A DNA stretch of 64,000 bases, taken from Blakeslea trispora. Its lineage: Eukaryota; Mucoromycota; Mucoromycetes; Mucorales; Choanephoraceae. The stretch is taken from positions 61,935 to 125,934 of the forward strand of contig JAIWNE010000096.1 of NCBI GenBank assembly GCA_025331445.1, in the 5' to 3' direction. The notes beneath the pieces were generated by a model. The model did no database searches. It had not been told where the DNA came from and saw only the letters and a list, made by a program, of their open reading frames with translations. Position 1 is the stretch's first letter; each line of letters begins with the position of its first letter. This document shows positions 11,236 through 21,546 of the stretch, in pieces. A program made the position numbers and the translations under genes.

Positions 11236-11406
11236 GTCATGCCAACAAATAGTGGTAGCGAAGGCAACCATTTAAAAGTTGACTTTGCAGACACAAGCGA
11301 AATCCCTCAATTTCTAAGAAATTGGAATAATAACAAAAAGAGGAAATTTAAACCAATTACAAATAGTAACAGGCCTAACAAACGACAGCGCCTTCCGGAT
11401 CTTTAA
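11236..11406 (+). CDS. Short basic ORF, copy 1 (unknown family)
   Basis: Starts at an in-frame ATG at 11236 and encodes 56 residues: MPTNSG, then an acidic core DFADTSEIPQFLRNW, then a lysine/arginine tail (KKRKFKP, then NKRQR) typical of a nuclear-localisation signal. A paralogue on the minus strand at 19547-19825 shares this order. In 25 aligned core codons I count 6 silent differences and 4 conservative replacements, which argues for past selection on the protein. The 3' flank is also homologous. I do not recognise the family; it could be the last exon of a larger gene. Confidence 0.5.
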   Translation, partial: VMPTNSGSEGNHLKVDFADTSEIPQFLRNWNNNKKRKFKPITNSNRPNKRQRLPDL

Positions 11407-11549
11407 AATATAATCGTTTTTACAAGACTGATTTTGGAAATAATAAAAATCATCTTTTCTCCCATCTTAGTAAATAAATACCTAAATAGTTTATTTTACC
11501 CTTAATAGCTATTTTAAGCGTATTCACTACACCGAAGAGGTTGGCAAAC

Positions 11550-11983
11550 TGTCGTGTTTGGCTTGTCTGAACATGAATTCCTTAAAAATTGAAGTCTATA
11601 TTTGTATATAAAGATCTACATCATAATTGGATTAAGTAATCCTACCAACATTATGTCAGTCTAGAATGATTTCATAAGCAAGTGCTATGAATCTGGACTA
11701 AAGAAGATGATAAGCAATAAGTCTTGCTAAAGAAAGTAAAATGTCAATATGTCACTAAAGGTGACACAAACTAGTCTATGACATTGTTCTCTTGAATATC
11801 CAGATTTAGTAAAGAGTAAAGACTAAAGGAAGTCAAAGACGTAATAGCAATAGTAGATAGCAATTGGTATAAATACTCTCATTTATTTTGTTCATAATAA
11901 AGGCATACGTAAAACAGTCTCAAACTAATTACTATGTTTTTCCTCATAAACCTTTATCTATTTTTTCATACCTAAATATCACA
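11550..11983. repeat. Solo LTR (434 bp) with TSD CAAAC
   Basis: TGTCGTGTTTGG...CTAAATATCACA with the 5-bp duplication CAAAC at 11545-11549 and 11984-11988. A near-identical copy is at 38553-38985 with a different TSD. It contains TATAAATACTC near its 3' end, a likely promoter for transcription to the right. No internal retrotransposon sequence remains, so it formed by LTR-LTR recombination. Confidence 0.9.
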
Positions 11984-12664
11984 CAAACGAAACATGATTT
12001 TTACGGAACACACGTCTGCTTCGTACGGAACCTACTTGGCACTCCCAATTCATTAGCCGTCGTGGAAACCTGGGTTCGAAACACATCTGTTTCACACGAC
12101 GGCGAATGAACTTCGATTAATGCATTCGTTACCACGACGGCAAATGAACCACGGTTACTGCCCCAATTTCCACGACGGCAAACAGATTACGAGAACTGCC
12201 TCGTTTCCAACGTGTGTTCCGTATCCATTGGAGCGACCTAATTGGATTACATTCTTGAAATAGTTCTTTCAATTGGCTTCTTTTCTCAAAAATACATTCG
12301 ATATTTCGTTCTGATTGGGATCATACTCGGTATTTTTATTAAAACAGATGATTGCAATTGGATAGAATAGGCTTCTTTACGCAAATATACTTCTTTACAA
12401 TTGGACTGTTTACAGTAAATATAAAGGATTAGAGGCTTAAAAAAGTGGCTTCTTTACGGGGGAAAATACTAGGGGATTAGGTAAAAAAAAAAAAAGCAAT
12501 AATTGGTAGATGTAGAGAATATAGCCAGAAAAAAACCGATAGAAATGGCAAATTGCTTTTACAGAAAACGATGATAAAAGCGATCAGAGTACAGACAAAA
12601 GCAATTTGAATTGAGACACAAACGCGACAGATAACGTGCCTTCAGTCTTAAAACGCCAAAAAAA

Positions 12665-12830
12665 TCATCAAACTTTGAAGAGCTTCACAGAAAAACTTTT
12701 GCAGGCAAAAACAAAATCTGACCTTTTGATTTTGTTTTAAATATGTTTTAGAACATTGTTAAAAGTTTAGAATTTTTTTTTTGCCTGCAAAAGTTTTTCT
12801 GTGAAGCTCTTCAAAGTTTGTCGGTTCTCG
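12665..12830. repeat. Long perfect hairpin in the left end of the mariner-like element
   Basis: Two arms of about 40 nt (AAACTTTGAAGAGCTTC... and its exact inverse ending ...GAAGCTCTTCAAAGTTT) are separated by about 85-95 nt of AT-rich sequence. The same structure is preserved in the terminal fragment at about 9423-9578. It may be an old nested inverted-repeat insertion or part of the element's end structure. Confidence 0.8.
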
Positions 12831-13052
12831 AAAATTTTTGGCTGGGAGGTATATGAGAAGCCCAAATCTTGAAACAAGGTCTTTACAGGGCCTAAAATTA
12901 ATTTTTCGATACTTAAAAATACAAACACCGACTAGCCAATTAAAATCTGTTGAAGTTTTGTTTTGTGTTCCTTAATGTGTGTAACAACAATAGTTATTTA
13001 CAGGTATCGTGTCAAGAAATTTGACTTCTTTTTCACTTTTAACAATATCACA

Positions 13053-15187
13053 ATGCCCTTTACAAGTAAAAAAAAATCAAGAACTGCTTCTTTGAAAAAG
13101 GATAGCAACGGAAGATGGCTAAAGATGGAAAAAAATGAAGAACTCAGTGTTTCAGTTGCTGATAATGTTGATGCTGAAGTTGTCGAGGCTGTTGAAGATT
13201 GGCAAGTTTGGGAGGAAGACATCAGCAGCTCTGCTCTGGATGGATTGAAAGATGATGGCTCAAGCATCAGAAAAAGAAAGGGTCATTACTCTAATGACTC
13301 TAGAACAATCAAGTGGCGGCGTAGAGTCGAAGCTAACAAAGTCGATTTAGGATCGACTTTGTTTAACTTCGGAATTACTGTGATCACCGAAGCAGCAAAT
13401 GTGGATGATAGTCAGCAACTGACTCACCCTCAAGAAGAGCTCCTCCTGATCAATGAGTCAATGGAAGCGTTGCATGAGCAAATCAAGCCTGTAATGAACA
13501 AGAAGCGCGAGGGAAGCTCATTGGACTCCTACAACGCTTTCAGACTCATCTCGGTTTTCAGATATTTTGAGAACCGTTTGGAGGGGTTGAAGAAGGGTGA
13601 GGCTAGTCAGAAGGTTGCGGAATCCCTTTGGCCTGATAACTCCAAGAACTATCGGGCCAAGAGCATAGTTAGCTGGGCCAAGGAATACCTTGAGCATGGT
13701 GATCTTTCTGATCACAGCCAAGATATTTATACCAAGAAAGAATCGTTCTTGAGCCATAACGACATCAAGTCAAAGGTTTTGGAGTACATCCAGCAGGCCA
13801 AGGCTGCCGAGCGTTCTCTTGTGGACATCAAGAGATACATTGATGAGGAAGTCGTGCCTTCTTGCCTAGGTGTTACCGGCTCCGTAAGTATTTTAACCAT
13901 TAGCAAGTACTTACATGAGTGGGGATACACCTATGGTAAGCAGAAGAAAGGCATGTTTTTTGACGGCCATGAGCGAGAGGATGTTGTGGCGTATCGTAAG
14001 GAGTGGTCTGCCCGCATGATGGATTACATGCGTAGATCCGAGTTCTACGAAGGCGAAGACCAAGAGAGAATCCTGGAACCTGTGTTGAACGACGGTGAAG
14101 AAAAGATTGTCTTTGTGACCCATGACGAGTCGACCTTCTATGCAAATGATGGGAAGGAAGACATCTGGAGTTTAGAGGGTGAATCCTTCATTCGAAAGAA
14201 AGGGCCTGGTTCTTCCATCATGGTAAGTGAGTTCCAGTGTCCCTGTCATGGAACGATGAGGATTCAGGGATGGACCTCTCGTAAGCTATTTAAAGCTGGC
14301 GAGAGTAGAGATGGTTGGTGGACTCACAAAGACATGGTTGCCCAACTCAAGGACCATGTCATCGGGTTGTTTGAAAGCTTGCATCCTGAATGCCGAGCGG
14401 TATTCCTCTTTGACAACAGCTCAAACCATGGGGCATACAGCGAGGACGCATTGGTTGTAAGCCGGATGACACTCGGTGAGAAACCATGGTCTCTGTCTGA
14501 AAAGTATCAGTTCAGAGACACAACTGTCAAACTCTCGACTGGTCAGCTTCTTCACCAGTCGCTCTTTTATGAGAAGGAGATCTGCTCCCGCGACTCAAAA
14601 GGCCGACCCAAGGTCAAAAAAGTCAGATACTTTAAGGGTAAATAACTCTGATTAGCTATAATCACACGACTAACAAATTGCAAATATTAGGTATCAAAAA
14701 AATCCTTGAAGAAAGAGGTCAATGGCTTTGCGATCTCCAAGGCAAGCAGTGGAAACTTCGGTGTGGGCAAGACTTCCCTGGCGAGAAGGCTATGTGCTGT
14801 GCTGCCCACTTCTTGGGTAGCAGACCTGACTTTGTTGCTCAAAAAACTGCTTTGCAACAAGTTGTAGAAGATGCTGGCCACATCTTCGAGCTATACCCCA
14901 AGTACCATTGCGAATGCAATTGGATTGAAATGTACTGGGGTATGGCTAAAAGAGAAGCCCGGCTTAGATGTGATTACACATTTAAGTCGTTAGAAAGGAA
15001 TATTCCCGCGTTCTTGGACAAAGCTGGAAATATTGCTCAAATAAGAAGATATTTCCAGCGCTGTATGAACTATATCGAAGCATACAGCAAGCAAGAACCC
15101 GGGAGAGAAGTGGCAGCTGATGTCAAGAAGTTCGTTGAGAAGAGATACCTTTCTCACCGAAAGGTTAAAATCCCTAAATATTTGTAA
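13053..15187 (+). CDS. DDE transposase of the Tc1/mariner-IS630-like element (2 exons)
   Basis: Exons 13053-14637 and 14691-15187 join to 2082 nt (693 residues plus stop); the 53-bp intron has GT...AG and a GACTAAC branch point. The start at 13053 (MPFTSKKKSR) is the first ATG that leaves a basic N-terminus; another in-frame ATG lies at 12975. The catalytic triad is visible: D in VTHDESTFYAN (about residue 358), D in FLFDNSSNHG (about 453) and E in CECNWIEMYWG (about 608), with the Asn/Asp-Trp-Ile-Glu pattern of IS630-related DDE enzymes. The N-terminal 250 residues contain HTH-like regions (KAESLWPDNSKNYRAKSI type). No stops or frameshifts were seen, making it the only apparently intact transposase gene in the window. 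Confidence 0.85.
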
Positions 15188-15316
15188 TAAAAAAGTTTGA
15201 AAATATGTAAATTTGTTCTTGGGTCATGGGTTCGATCCCTCTATAAAACCAAATAAATTGAAGAGGAAAACTTGAAACAATTTTTAATTTTCGCCGTTTT
15301 AAAACTGAAGGCACGT

Positions 15317-17594
15317 TAGACCATAAAGGCAGATGGAGAGAGACAGCAATTTTACATACAAAAGGCAGAAAACAAACCAAACAAGGAACAACCGGATTTG
15401 AACTAAAACAACATCATCATTAGTTAAAAGCAAAACAACACAAAAAGAAATGACAAATGTACTTACAGACAATCCATAATCAGAGGCTATACGAAAGGCA
15501 GTTTACCGTGTCAAAGGAGCATACCAGCATTTGAGAGCCTAAAAAGAGAGCAATAAGTTATACTGAAATCATAGATTCTAATTTCTTACTTACGTTTAAA
15601 AAAGCCATCAACAAGGTCCTCGTAGATGATATTGTTATTAAGCACAACTAGGCTCTAAACGAAAGAAGTATGTGAATAAAAAGAATTACAACATGGATGC
15701 TCATGAATAATTACCTCAACTTATACAACAAAGTAAACACATATCAATTAAAGACAAGAGCTAAGTAAAAGAAAGTAGACTATTAGTGGCTTGACCGAAG
15801 AAAAAAAAAAGAAAAAAACTTACCTTTATACTTAAAAAAAAAAGTAATAAAAAAGAGAGAAAAAGGGAAAAGAAAGAAAAAAAGAAAAAATTTCAACTTA
15901 TTGACAGCTTCCTATTTGGGTCTTGTCAATAACAAAAGAAAAAGAGAGAGAAAAATATCACACTGACAGATTTTATTATTGAATCACCGACACAAGAATA
16001 AAATATCTTGACTTTACTTAAATGTTAAAAAATCTATGAAAAGCAACCAAGAGAGCGCTTCAAGTGCACTATAAGCATCCAGTAATATGTCCCTTTCATA
16101 TAGCTACAAACAGGCACCCCTTTTCTTTTTTTTTTGTGTCAAAAAAACGACATTGGACCTGTCGACATGGGCACGTATGAGTACACTTTGAAAAAATAAA
16201 AAATAAAGAAAAATAGCTCTATTCAATCTCGGCCAATATCACACACACTTTTTTTTTCTCTCACTTGAATTTTTTTTTATTACAAGTAGCCTCAACTCAT
16301 ACTTTATTTATCTTGTTATAAGCAGATGAGACTTAGCGAGCTGATGTCATTTCAGCAATGCAGTGTATTGGACACAGACATTCCAAGCGTGGATTCTAGT
16401 TTGGAAGTACAACGAAAAGAGAACAGCTAGGAAAGCTTTTAAGCTGCAAGTTGACTTCAATCTAAAAAAAGAAAAAAATACCAGACTGCTACTTTTTTCT
16501 TCTTCGTTACTAAGCTTGATCCTCATCATACATGCCAAGTAAAAGGTAAGTTACGTTGCCGTGTTAGGAATCAGCTATACCCTTTCTTTTTTTTTTGTTT
16601 CGACAAGAAGTGGATTGCTTTATGAATGAGAAACTCTTTTTTATGAATGAAAAACACCTTTACGCAATAAACAACGATTGCTTACGAGTTATTCTATGGA
16701 TCAAGCCTTTATTTATTTTTGTTTCAGTATATGAAAGGAAAGAATGTGGGTTTTGGTACAAAATGAGCATATACAAGAGGAAAAAGATGTAAATGGACTG
16801 TTGCAAGTTCTTACTTCTTATATTCAGACCTGTTAAGCTTGCAGAAATGGAACGGGACAAAGGGGGTCTTAGAGTAGAGGCTTACCTTGAACGCACTACT
16901 GGGTAATTAGGGACATGAGACCAAGATAAGTTTGCATGTTCTTCACAAGACTCTTTTTTTTTGGCTTTTAATTCTTACAAGTTGTCTTTTCTTCAAAGGT
17001 TTTTTAAAAAGTATGTTTATCTTAGTGCATTTATTTCAATGTGTTTATCTCAGTGTCTTATTCTTCAGAAGCCTTTATTTCAGTGTCTTTTTTCTCTTTT
17101 AATTTTTGAAAGTCTCTTTTTTTCAGTGCTTTAAGTTTTTTATTTCCCATTTTTAAAAAAATTTCCCAATTATTTTGTGAGTCTCATTCTCAATTTATAA
17201 ATCTCCAGTTTCCGAAAAATTTTCCAATTTTTTAAGCAGTGATTTTTTAGGCCTTGATATTTTTAAAAGAAAAAAAGACAAGTCAATTTAAACTCCTCAG
17301 CATTAAAAAAATCAAGTTGCTGTAAAATCTCAAGCAGAGAAAAAATCACTGCCAAAAAATTTAAAGAGCGAATTTTCTTTAAGCAGGTAAAAATCTAAAT
17401 GGTTATAACTTTATGAAAACAAACTCGTTTTGAATTCTGTAAGAATTTCTGAAAGTCCAAACAATATATCTAAATATCTACCAAAAAAAGTAGCAGCGTT
17501 TATAATCAAAATCAATACTTAGAGTTTGGGGTGCACCTAAGACCATGTTAACCGTGGATGACCACCGTACGTTGGTCAAGCATTCGGTGTAGTG
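15317..17594 (+). other. 3' part of CACTA element C2, no gene recognised
   Basis: AT-rich, with runs of A and T and small intron-like GT...AG fragments. From about 16900 it aligns with the 3' ends of the other CACTA elements. The AGCAGTGATTTTT/AAAAATCACTGC inverted pair (17235-17350) is present. Short ORFs here show no family resemblance. Confidence 0.5.
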
Positions 17595-17596
17595 AT

Positions 17597-19342
17597 CACT
17601 GCAGAAAAAAAAACACAAGTTTAGCGCAGATATAGGGCCTAAATCTGCGCTAAACTTGTGAAGTTGAATTAGGTGACACACCTAGTATTTAACAAATGTA
17701 ACTTGTTTAGGCCCTATATCTGCGCTTAACTTGTGTTTTTTAAGCAGGCAAAAAAAAACACAAGTTTAAGGCCTCAACTTGGCATTAAACTTGTATTTCT
17801 GATTTATGCCCTAATCCTGCGTCAAACTTGTGTTTTTAAAGCAGGTGAAAAACACAAGTTTAAGACCTCTTCATTATATATTTCATGGCAATCCTTTGAT
17901 CCTATTCGCTCTTTTCATCAATACGTGCTCCATACCATTGGCTTAAAATGACCTTTGGTATTTGCGTTTTAGATTCTTATAGGTTCTTTAGGTTACATTA
18001 TTACACTCATTTCCAATAATACTGCTTTTTCATTTGATTATATTTTAAAGATGTGTTCTTTATTTGGTATATATTGCTTTTCATAATTGACTGGTGTGTT
18101 TTTTTGTTTATATTTGATATTTGGTAAAAATAGAATACGGAAAACATTTGCTTATCCTTTCATATCATTGGCTTGTTTGATATTGGATGTACTAGGCTCC
18201 CATACGCAACTTTCCCATGGGTAGTAAAACATCTACATATTGCACTTACCTTTACACCTATCATTTGGACCAGTATACGCAGCTCCTATACTTCTGACTT
18301 AAAAAGATAGACGCACTGCGGAAAAAGTAGAGATAGAGAGCAAGTAGCTATAGTAATGAAAAAATAAACTTACTTGTTAAAACTAGTGAATTATACAAAT
18401 AATACAAACTATACTTCGTCTTTAAAAAGGTTCAGTACTTGCAACAAACCTACAACATAGAATATTTAATAAGCAAGTTTAGTTTAAAACTAGTAACAAT
18501 ATAAGCATATATGATTATTAACTTACAGAACAACAGTAATAGACGTTCTCATTCCTTTGTAGAAATCTTCAAGCCAAGCCAAGTAAGCACCTGAAACTAC
18601 AAGAAATGTATTAATAAACTGGTACGAACAGAAGGGCTACTGCTTACCCTTTAACTCAACATAGCGATAAACAAGACTAACTTGTTGTTTGATATTACTA
18701 TACCAGATATAATAGTTACTATTAATATTATGATCACTTTTCTTTAAGTAAAAGAATACTTACTACGAACCATTAATAAGTGTGGAAAAAGAGAGAAAAA
18801 GAGATAGATTTTTGCTTATATATTTTATTATTAGTCTGAACTAATTCTAGTCCATCCACGCCACACCTCTCGGCGATGTGCGGCTATTTTTGTTAATTTT
18901 GCTTCTATAAATTAATTTTACAAAAAAAAAAAAGAGAAAGATAAGGAAACGACGACTTGTTTGAAGAAAAAATAAACTATTTTGACCAATCAAATTACTA
19001 GAAATAATTTGCTGTGAGCAACTTTTAGCGGTGAGAAATTCAGGCAGTGCTAAAATGCGGAACTTGAATCACTTTAAATTTTTTATTTAATTTTTTTTCT
19101 CAAAATCATTGAATGTAGAAATTGAAAAGCTAAAAGATGGTACATGTTGGAAGAAGGGACTTCGCTTTTTTTAAATGGATGTATTGTAGACAGTTAGAGA
19201 TATACTTTGTCCAAGTTTCAGCGCATTCTGACCATTTTTGAGCGAGCTAATAATTTACTGCAAAAAGGACCCCTTTAACAACCCCTTAAACTTGTGTTTC
19301 AAAACACAAGTTTAGGGCCTCCAAAGTTAATTTTTTGTAGTG
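17597..19342. mobile_element. Second CACTA-type family, copy 1 (non-autonomous), TSD GAT
   Basis: Begins CACTGCAGAAAA (one change from CACTACAG) and ends GTAGTG at 19342, with GAT on both sides (17594-17596 and 19343-19345). The subterminal region is packed with ACACAAGTTTA and its inverse. A copy lies at 58026-59639. This copy has an extra about 127 bp around 18800-18940, bounded by similar GAGAAA-rich sequence and absent from copy 2. No transposase ORF is present. It inserted right at the 3' end of CACTA element C2. Confidence 0.85.
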
Positions 19343-19346
19343 GATT

Positions 19347-19445
19347 TGACTACTTGTAAACAAGCTCACTTCTATCAGCGAAGTTGACAAAAATGTCCAC
19401 TTCGTTGGCAGAAGTGAGCTTATTATTATGTTGTTTAAATTCGCT
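19347..19445. repeat. Hairpin AAGCTCACTTCT...AGAAGTGAGCTT
   Basis: A 12-bp outer stem encloses an inner CGAAGT/ACTTCG pair, about 60 nt in all. This segment is absent from the homologous flank at 11410-11524, so it may be a small inserted palindromic element. Confidence 0.5.
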
Positions 19446-19546
19446 TATAAATAGCTTTAAAGTTCAAATAAACTATTTAGGTATTTATGTAACAAGATGG
19501 AAGGAAGATGATTTTTATTAAATTGACTTGGAATAATTTTATATTA

Positions 19547-19825
19547 TTATTTTTCAGATTCCGAACGGCGCTGTCGCTTGTTCGAATTATTCATATTTAC
19601 ATTTGGCTTAAATTTCCTCTTTCTGTTGCTATTCCAATTCCTTATAAACTGAGGCACTTCACTAGTGTCAGCAAAGTCTATTTCTACTTTGTTGCCATGA
19701 CCACCACTATTCGTTGGCATGACAAAAATGACATGTGTTTGGTTTGTTTGTTTGCTTTTTGGTACTCTATGTGCATACATAGAAGTATGTGACTCTTGGG
19801 TAGACTTTGTTTTGGTGCTTGTCAT
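19547..19825 (-). CDS. Short basic ORF, copy 2 (unknown family)
   Basis: ATG at 19825 encodes 92 residues. The N-terminus is Ser/Thr/Lys-rich (MTSTKTKSTQESHTS), followed by VMPTNSG, an acidic core with DFADTSEVPQFIRNW, and a basic tail (RKRKFKP, then NKRQRR). The core matches the ORF at 11236-11406. A TATATA motif lies a few bases before the ATG. The two copies are convergent and flanked by homologous 3' DNA; CACTA element C2 was inserted between them. Function unknown. Confidence 0.5.
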   Translation of the reverse strand: MTSTKTKSTQESHTSMYAHRVPKSKQTNQTHVIFVMPTNSGGHGNKVEIDFADTSEVPQFIRNWNSNRKRKFKPNVNMNNSNKRQRRSESEK

Positions 19826-19899
19826 GGTGTATATAGAGCAGGTATTTTGGTGCAAGTCTGAGCTGTATTGATTAGGGACTATATGTAATCGTAGTTACA

Positions 19900-21543
19900 G
19901 TTGCAAGGCTCCTTTTGACAAGTAACTCGGTCCTTGAAAACCTTAAGCAACCTTATTTTGACTTGTATATATTTTTCTAAAGCTTGACTATTACTATTAC
20001 TATAAGATATAGATGTAAATAATGTGGGTTATGAATAAAAGAATCAACGGGACAGAAAGTACTTTGATAATCCTTTTATTCTTTAAAAGTGGAATAATGT
20101 TTCTAAACTAAATAATACAGTGGTTTTTATACAATTTCTAAAGTCTGTGTCTACTCGAATGTGAATGGATTTTACTAATCCTTATTCTCATAAAATATAA
20201 GGGAAATAATCTTTATATGACGGTTGAGGTCTTCTTCCAGTGTTCTACCATTGTCCTGTATTTTTACCGTTCCTGAATACAGTTGGATTAGGACTTTAAA
20301 TTTGGTAAACTTTGATTTGGGCTTTGTGTAATTTCCCCACCTTTTTATTATGAGTAAGCATTTAAGTACTTCTTTTAAGTTATACTGCTTGAGTCTGATT
20401 ATTTGCATGAGTCGATTTCCCATGTCTAATTATGTGTTGTATTTTAGTACAAGTGATTGTCTTCTTATTTAAGTTATTGTTCTAATATATTATTATATTC
20501 AATATGGTGTAATCACCACAATAGATACTTTTCTTTCACTTTCTCCACACCCTTTAATTTTTCTTACACTTAACTTTTATCTTTTATTACTTTTAATCTT
20601 TACTTTTATTATCGTAATATATTGATATAGAGGCTAGTCCTCTATAACTCTTACTCTGTTTTGAGTAATTGTTGTTCTCATTATTTTAATTATTTGACTT
20701 TATTATGATTATGTTATCGAATTGATTGTTGTTTCTTTCAATTGTATCAAACGGTGTTGTATTACTATTATTGTGTTAATTCTCTCTTGTTGTTGATACC
20801 TGGTTATCTATTGGTCGTTCTTTTCTGTTGGTGATTAATTCACGGTTGTCCTGTTGCTAAATTGGTTATTATGTATTATGCCTTGGTTTCTTGGTTGTTT
20901 ATCCGGTTGTGGATGGTTGAAGATACTTGGTATATGGTGCTTTGGTATTACTCTAAATATGGTTGGCAAGTTAGTATTCCGTATTGTTGGATGCTATTGT
21001 TATATTTTGGGGTATATTATTTTTAGTAGCTGACGGAGATCTATGGTCTGTGCTTGGAAAATTTTGATCGGTTGTACTACAGGAAATTATTTTTATTGTT
21101 TAATTTCAGAAGATCAGGTCCATTACCCAGGTTGTGCCTAGTTCGGAAATAATAACTTGAATAGTTATATTTATATCAAGACTCGGTTAGAAGATGAAAT
21201 TGAATTCGCTGATGTTGGTCGATTATTGGTGTTTACCAATTGATCTAGTTAGAAAATTTTTATTAAGATCTCAAGAGGATCTAATCCTCGAAGAGAATAT
21301 GGATATTTTTAGATTGCTGTTGATATCTTTATTCTTTTATATTTTTATTTTGATCTTATTATTATATCTTTTATCTCTTTTTTAATACATTAATTTTGTT
21401 TACAACTATACTTTCGAATTCTGTCTTCGAAGCTTACAAGTGCCTAGTTATTTCCGTATCATTATTATTGTATCTCTCCCTGTGTGTAATAGTTCTTACA
21501 GTCTTCTATTTCATTACTTTTGTTTGTTCTTTATTTTCTTTCA
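19900..21543. other. AT-rich region without a recognised gene
   Basis: Long stretches of TTATT, ATTGTT and TCTTTT. The short ORFs show no conserved motif, and I found no LTR pair or inverted ends. It is the 5' flank of the CACTA cluster. Confidence 0.4.
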
Positions 21544-21546
21544 CTT

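Larger units (their letters stand above)
12634..15316 (+). mobile_element. Tc1/mariner-IS630-like element with TA target duplication
   Basis: The terminal inverted repeat begins ACGTGCCTTCAGT and continues as TTAAAACG with one mismatch. Both ends are flanked by TA (12632-12633 and 15317-15318). It encloses one two-exon transposase gene. A long hairpin lies inside the left end. The element sits in CACTA element C2, so it is younger than that insertion. Confidence 0.88.
11525..17594 (+). mobile_element. CACTA element C2, composite, with 3-bp TSD ATT
   Basis: The ends are CACTACACCGAA at 11525 and its inverse TTCGGTGTAGTG ending at 17594. The target duplication is ATT: 11522-11524 on the left; on the right AT at 17595-17596 plus the T at 19346, split by the later insertion of the 17597-19342 element. 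The subterminal regions match the other CACTA elements here: ATTGG boxes at 12241-12404 and the 3' inverted repeat near 17235-17350. Without the nested solo LTR (11550-11983) and mariner (12634-15316) it is about 2.95 kb. It encodes no transposase and so is non-autonomous. Confidence 0.85.

Noticed and set aside
15215..15250. tRNA T-arm (GGGTTCGATCCC)
   Set aside because: Only the B-box-like word is present; no D-arm or anticodon arm upstream, and it lies in the 3' UTR of the mariner transposase.
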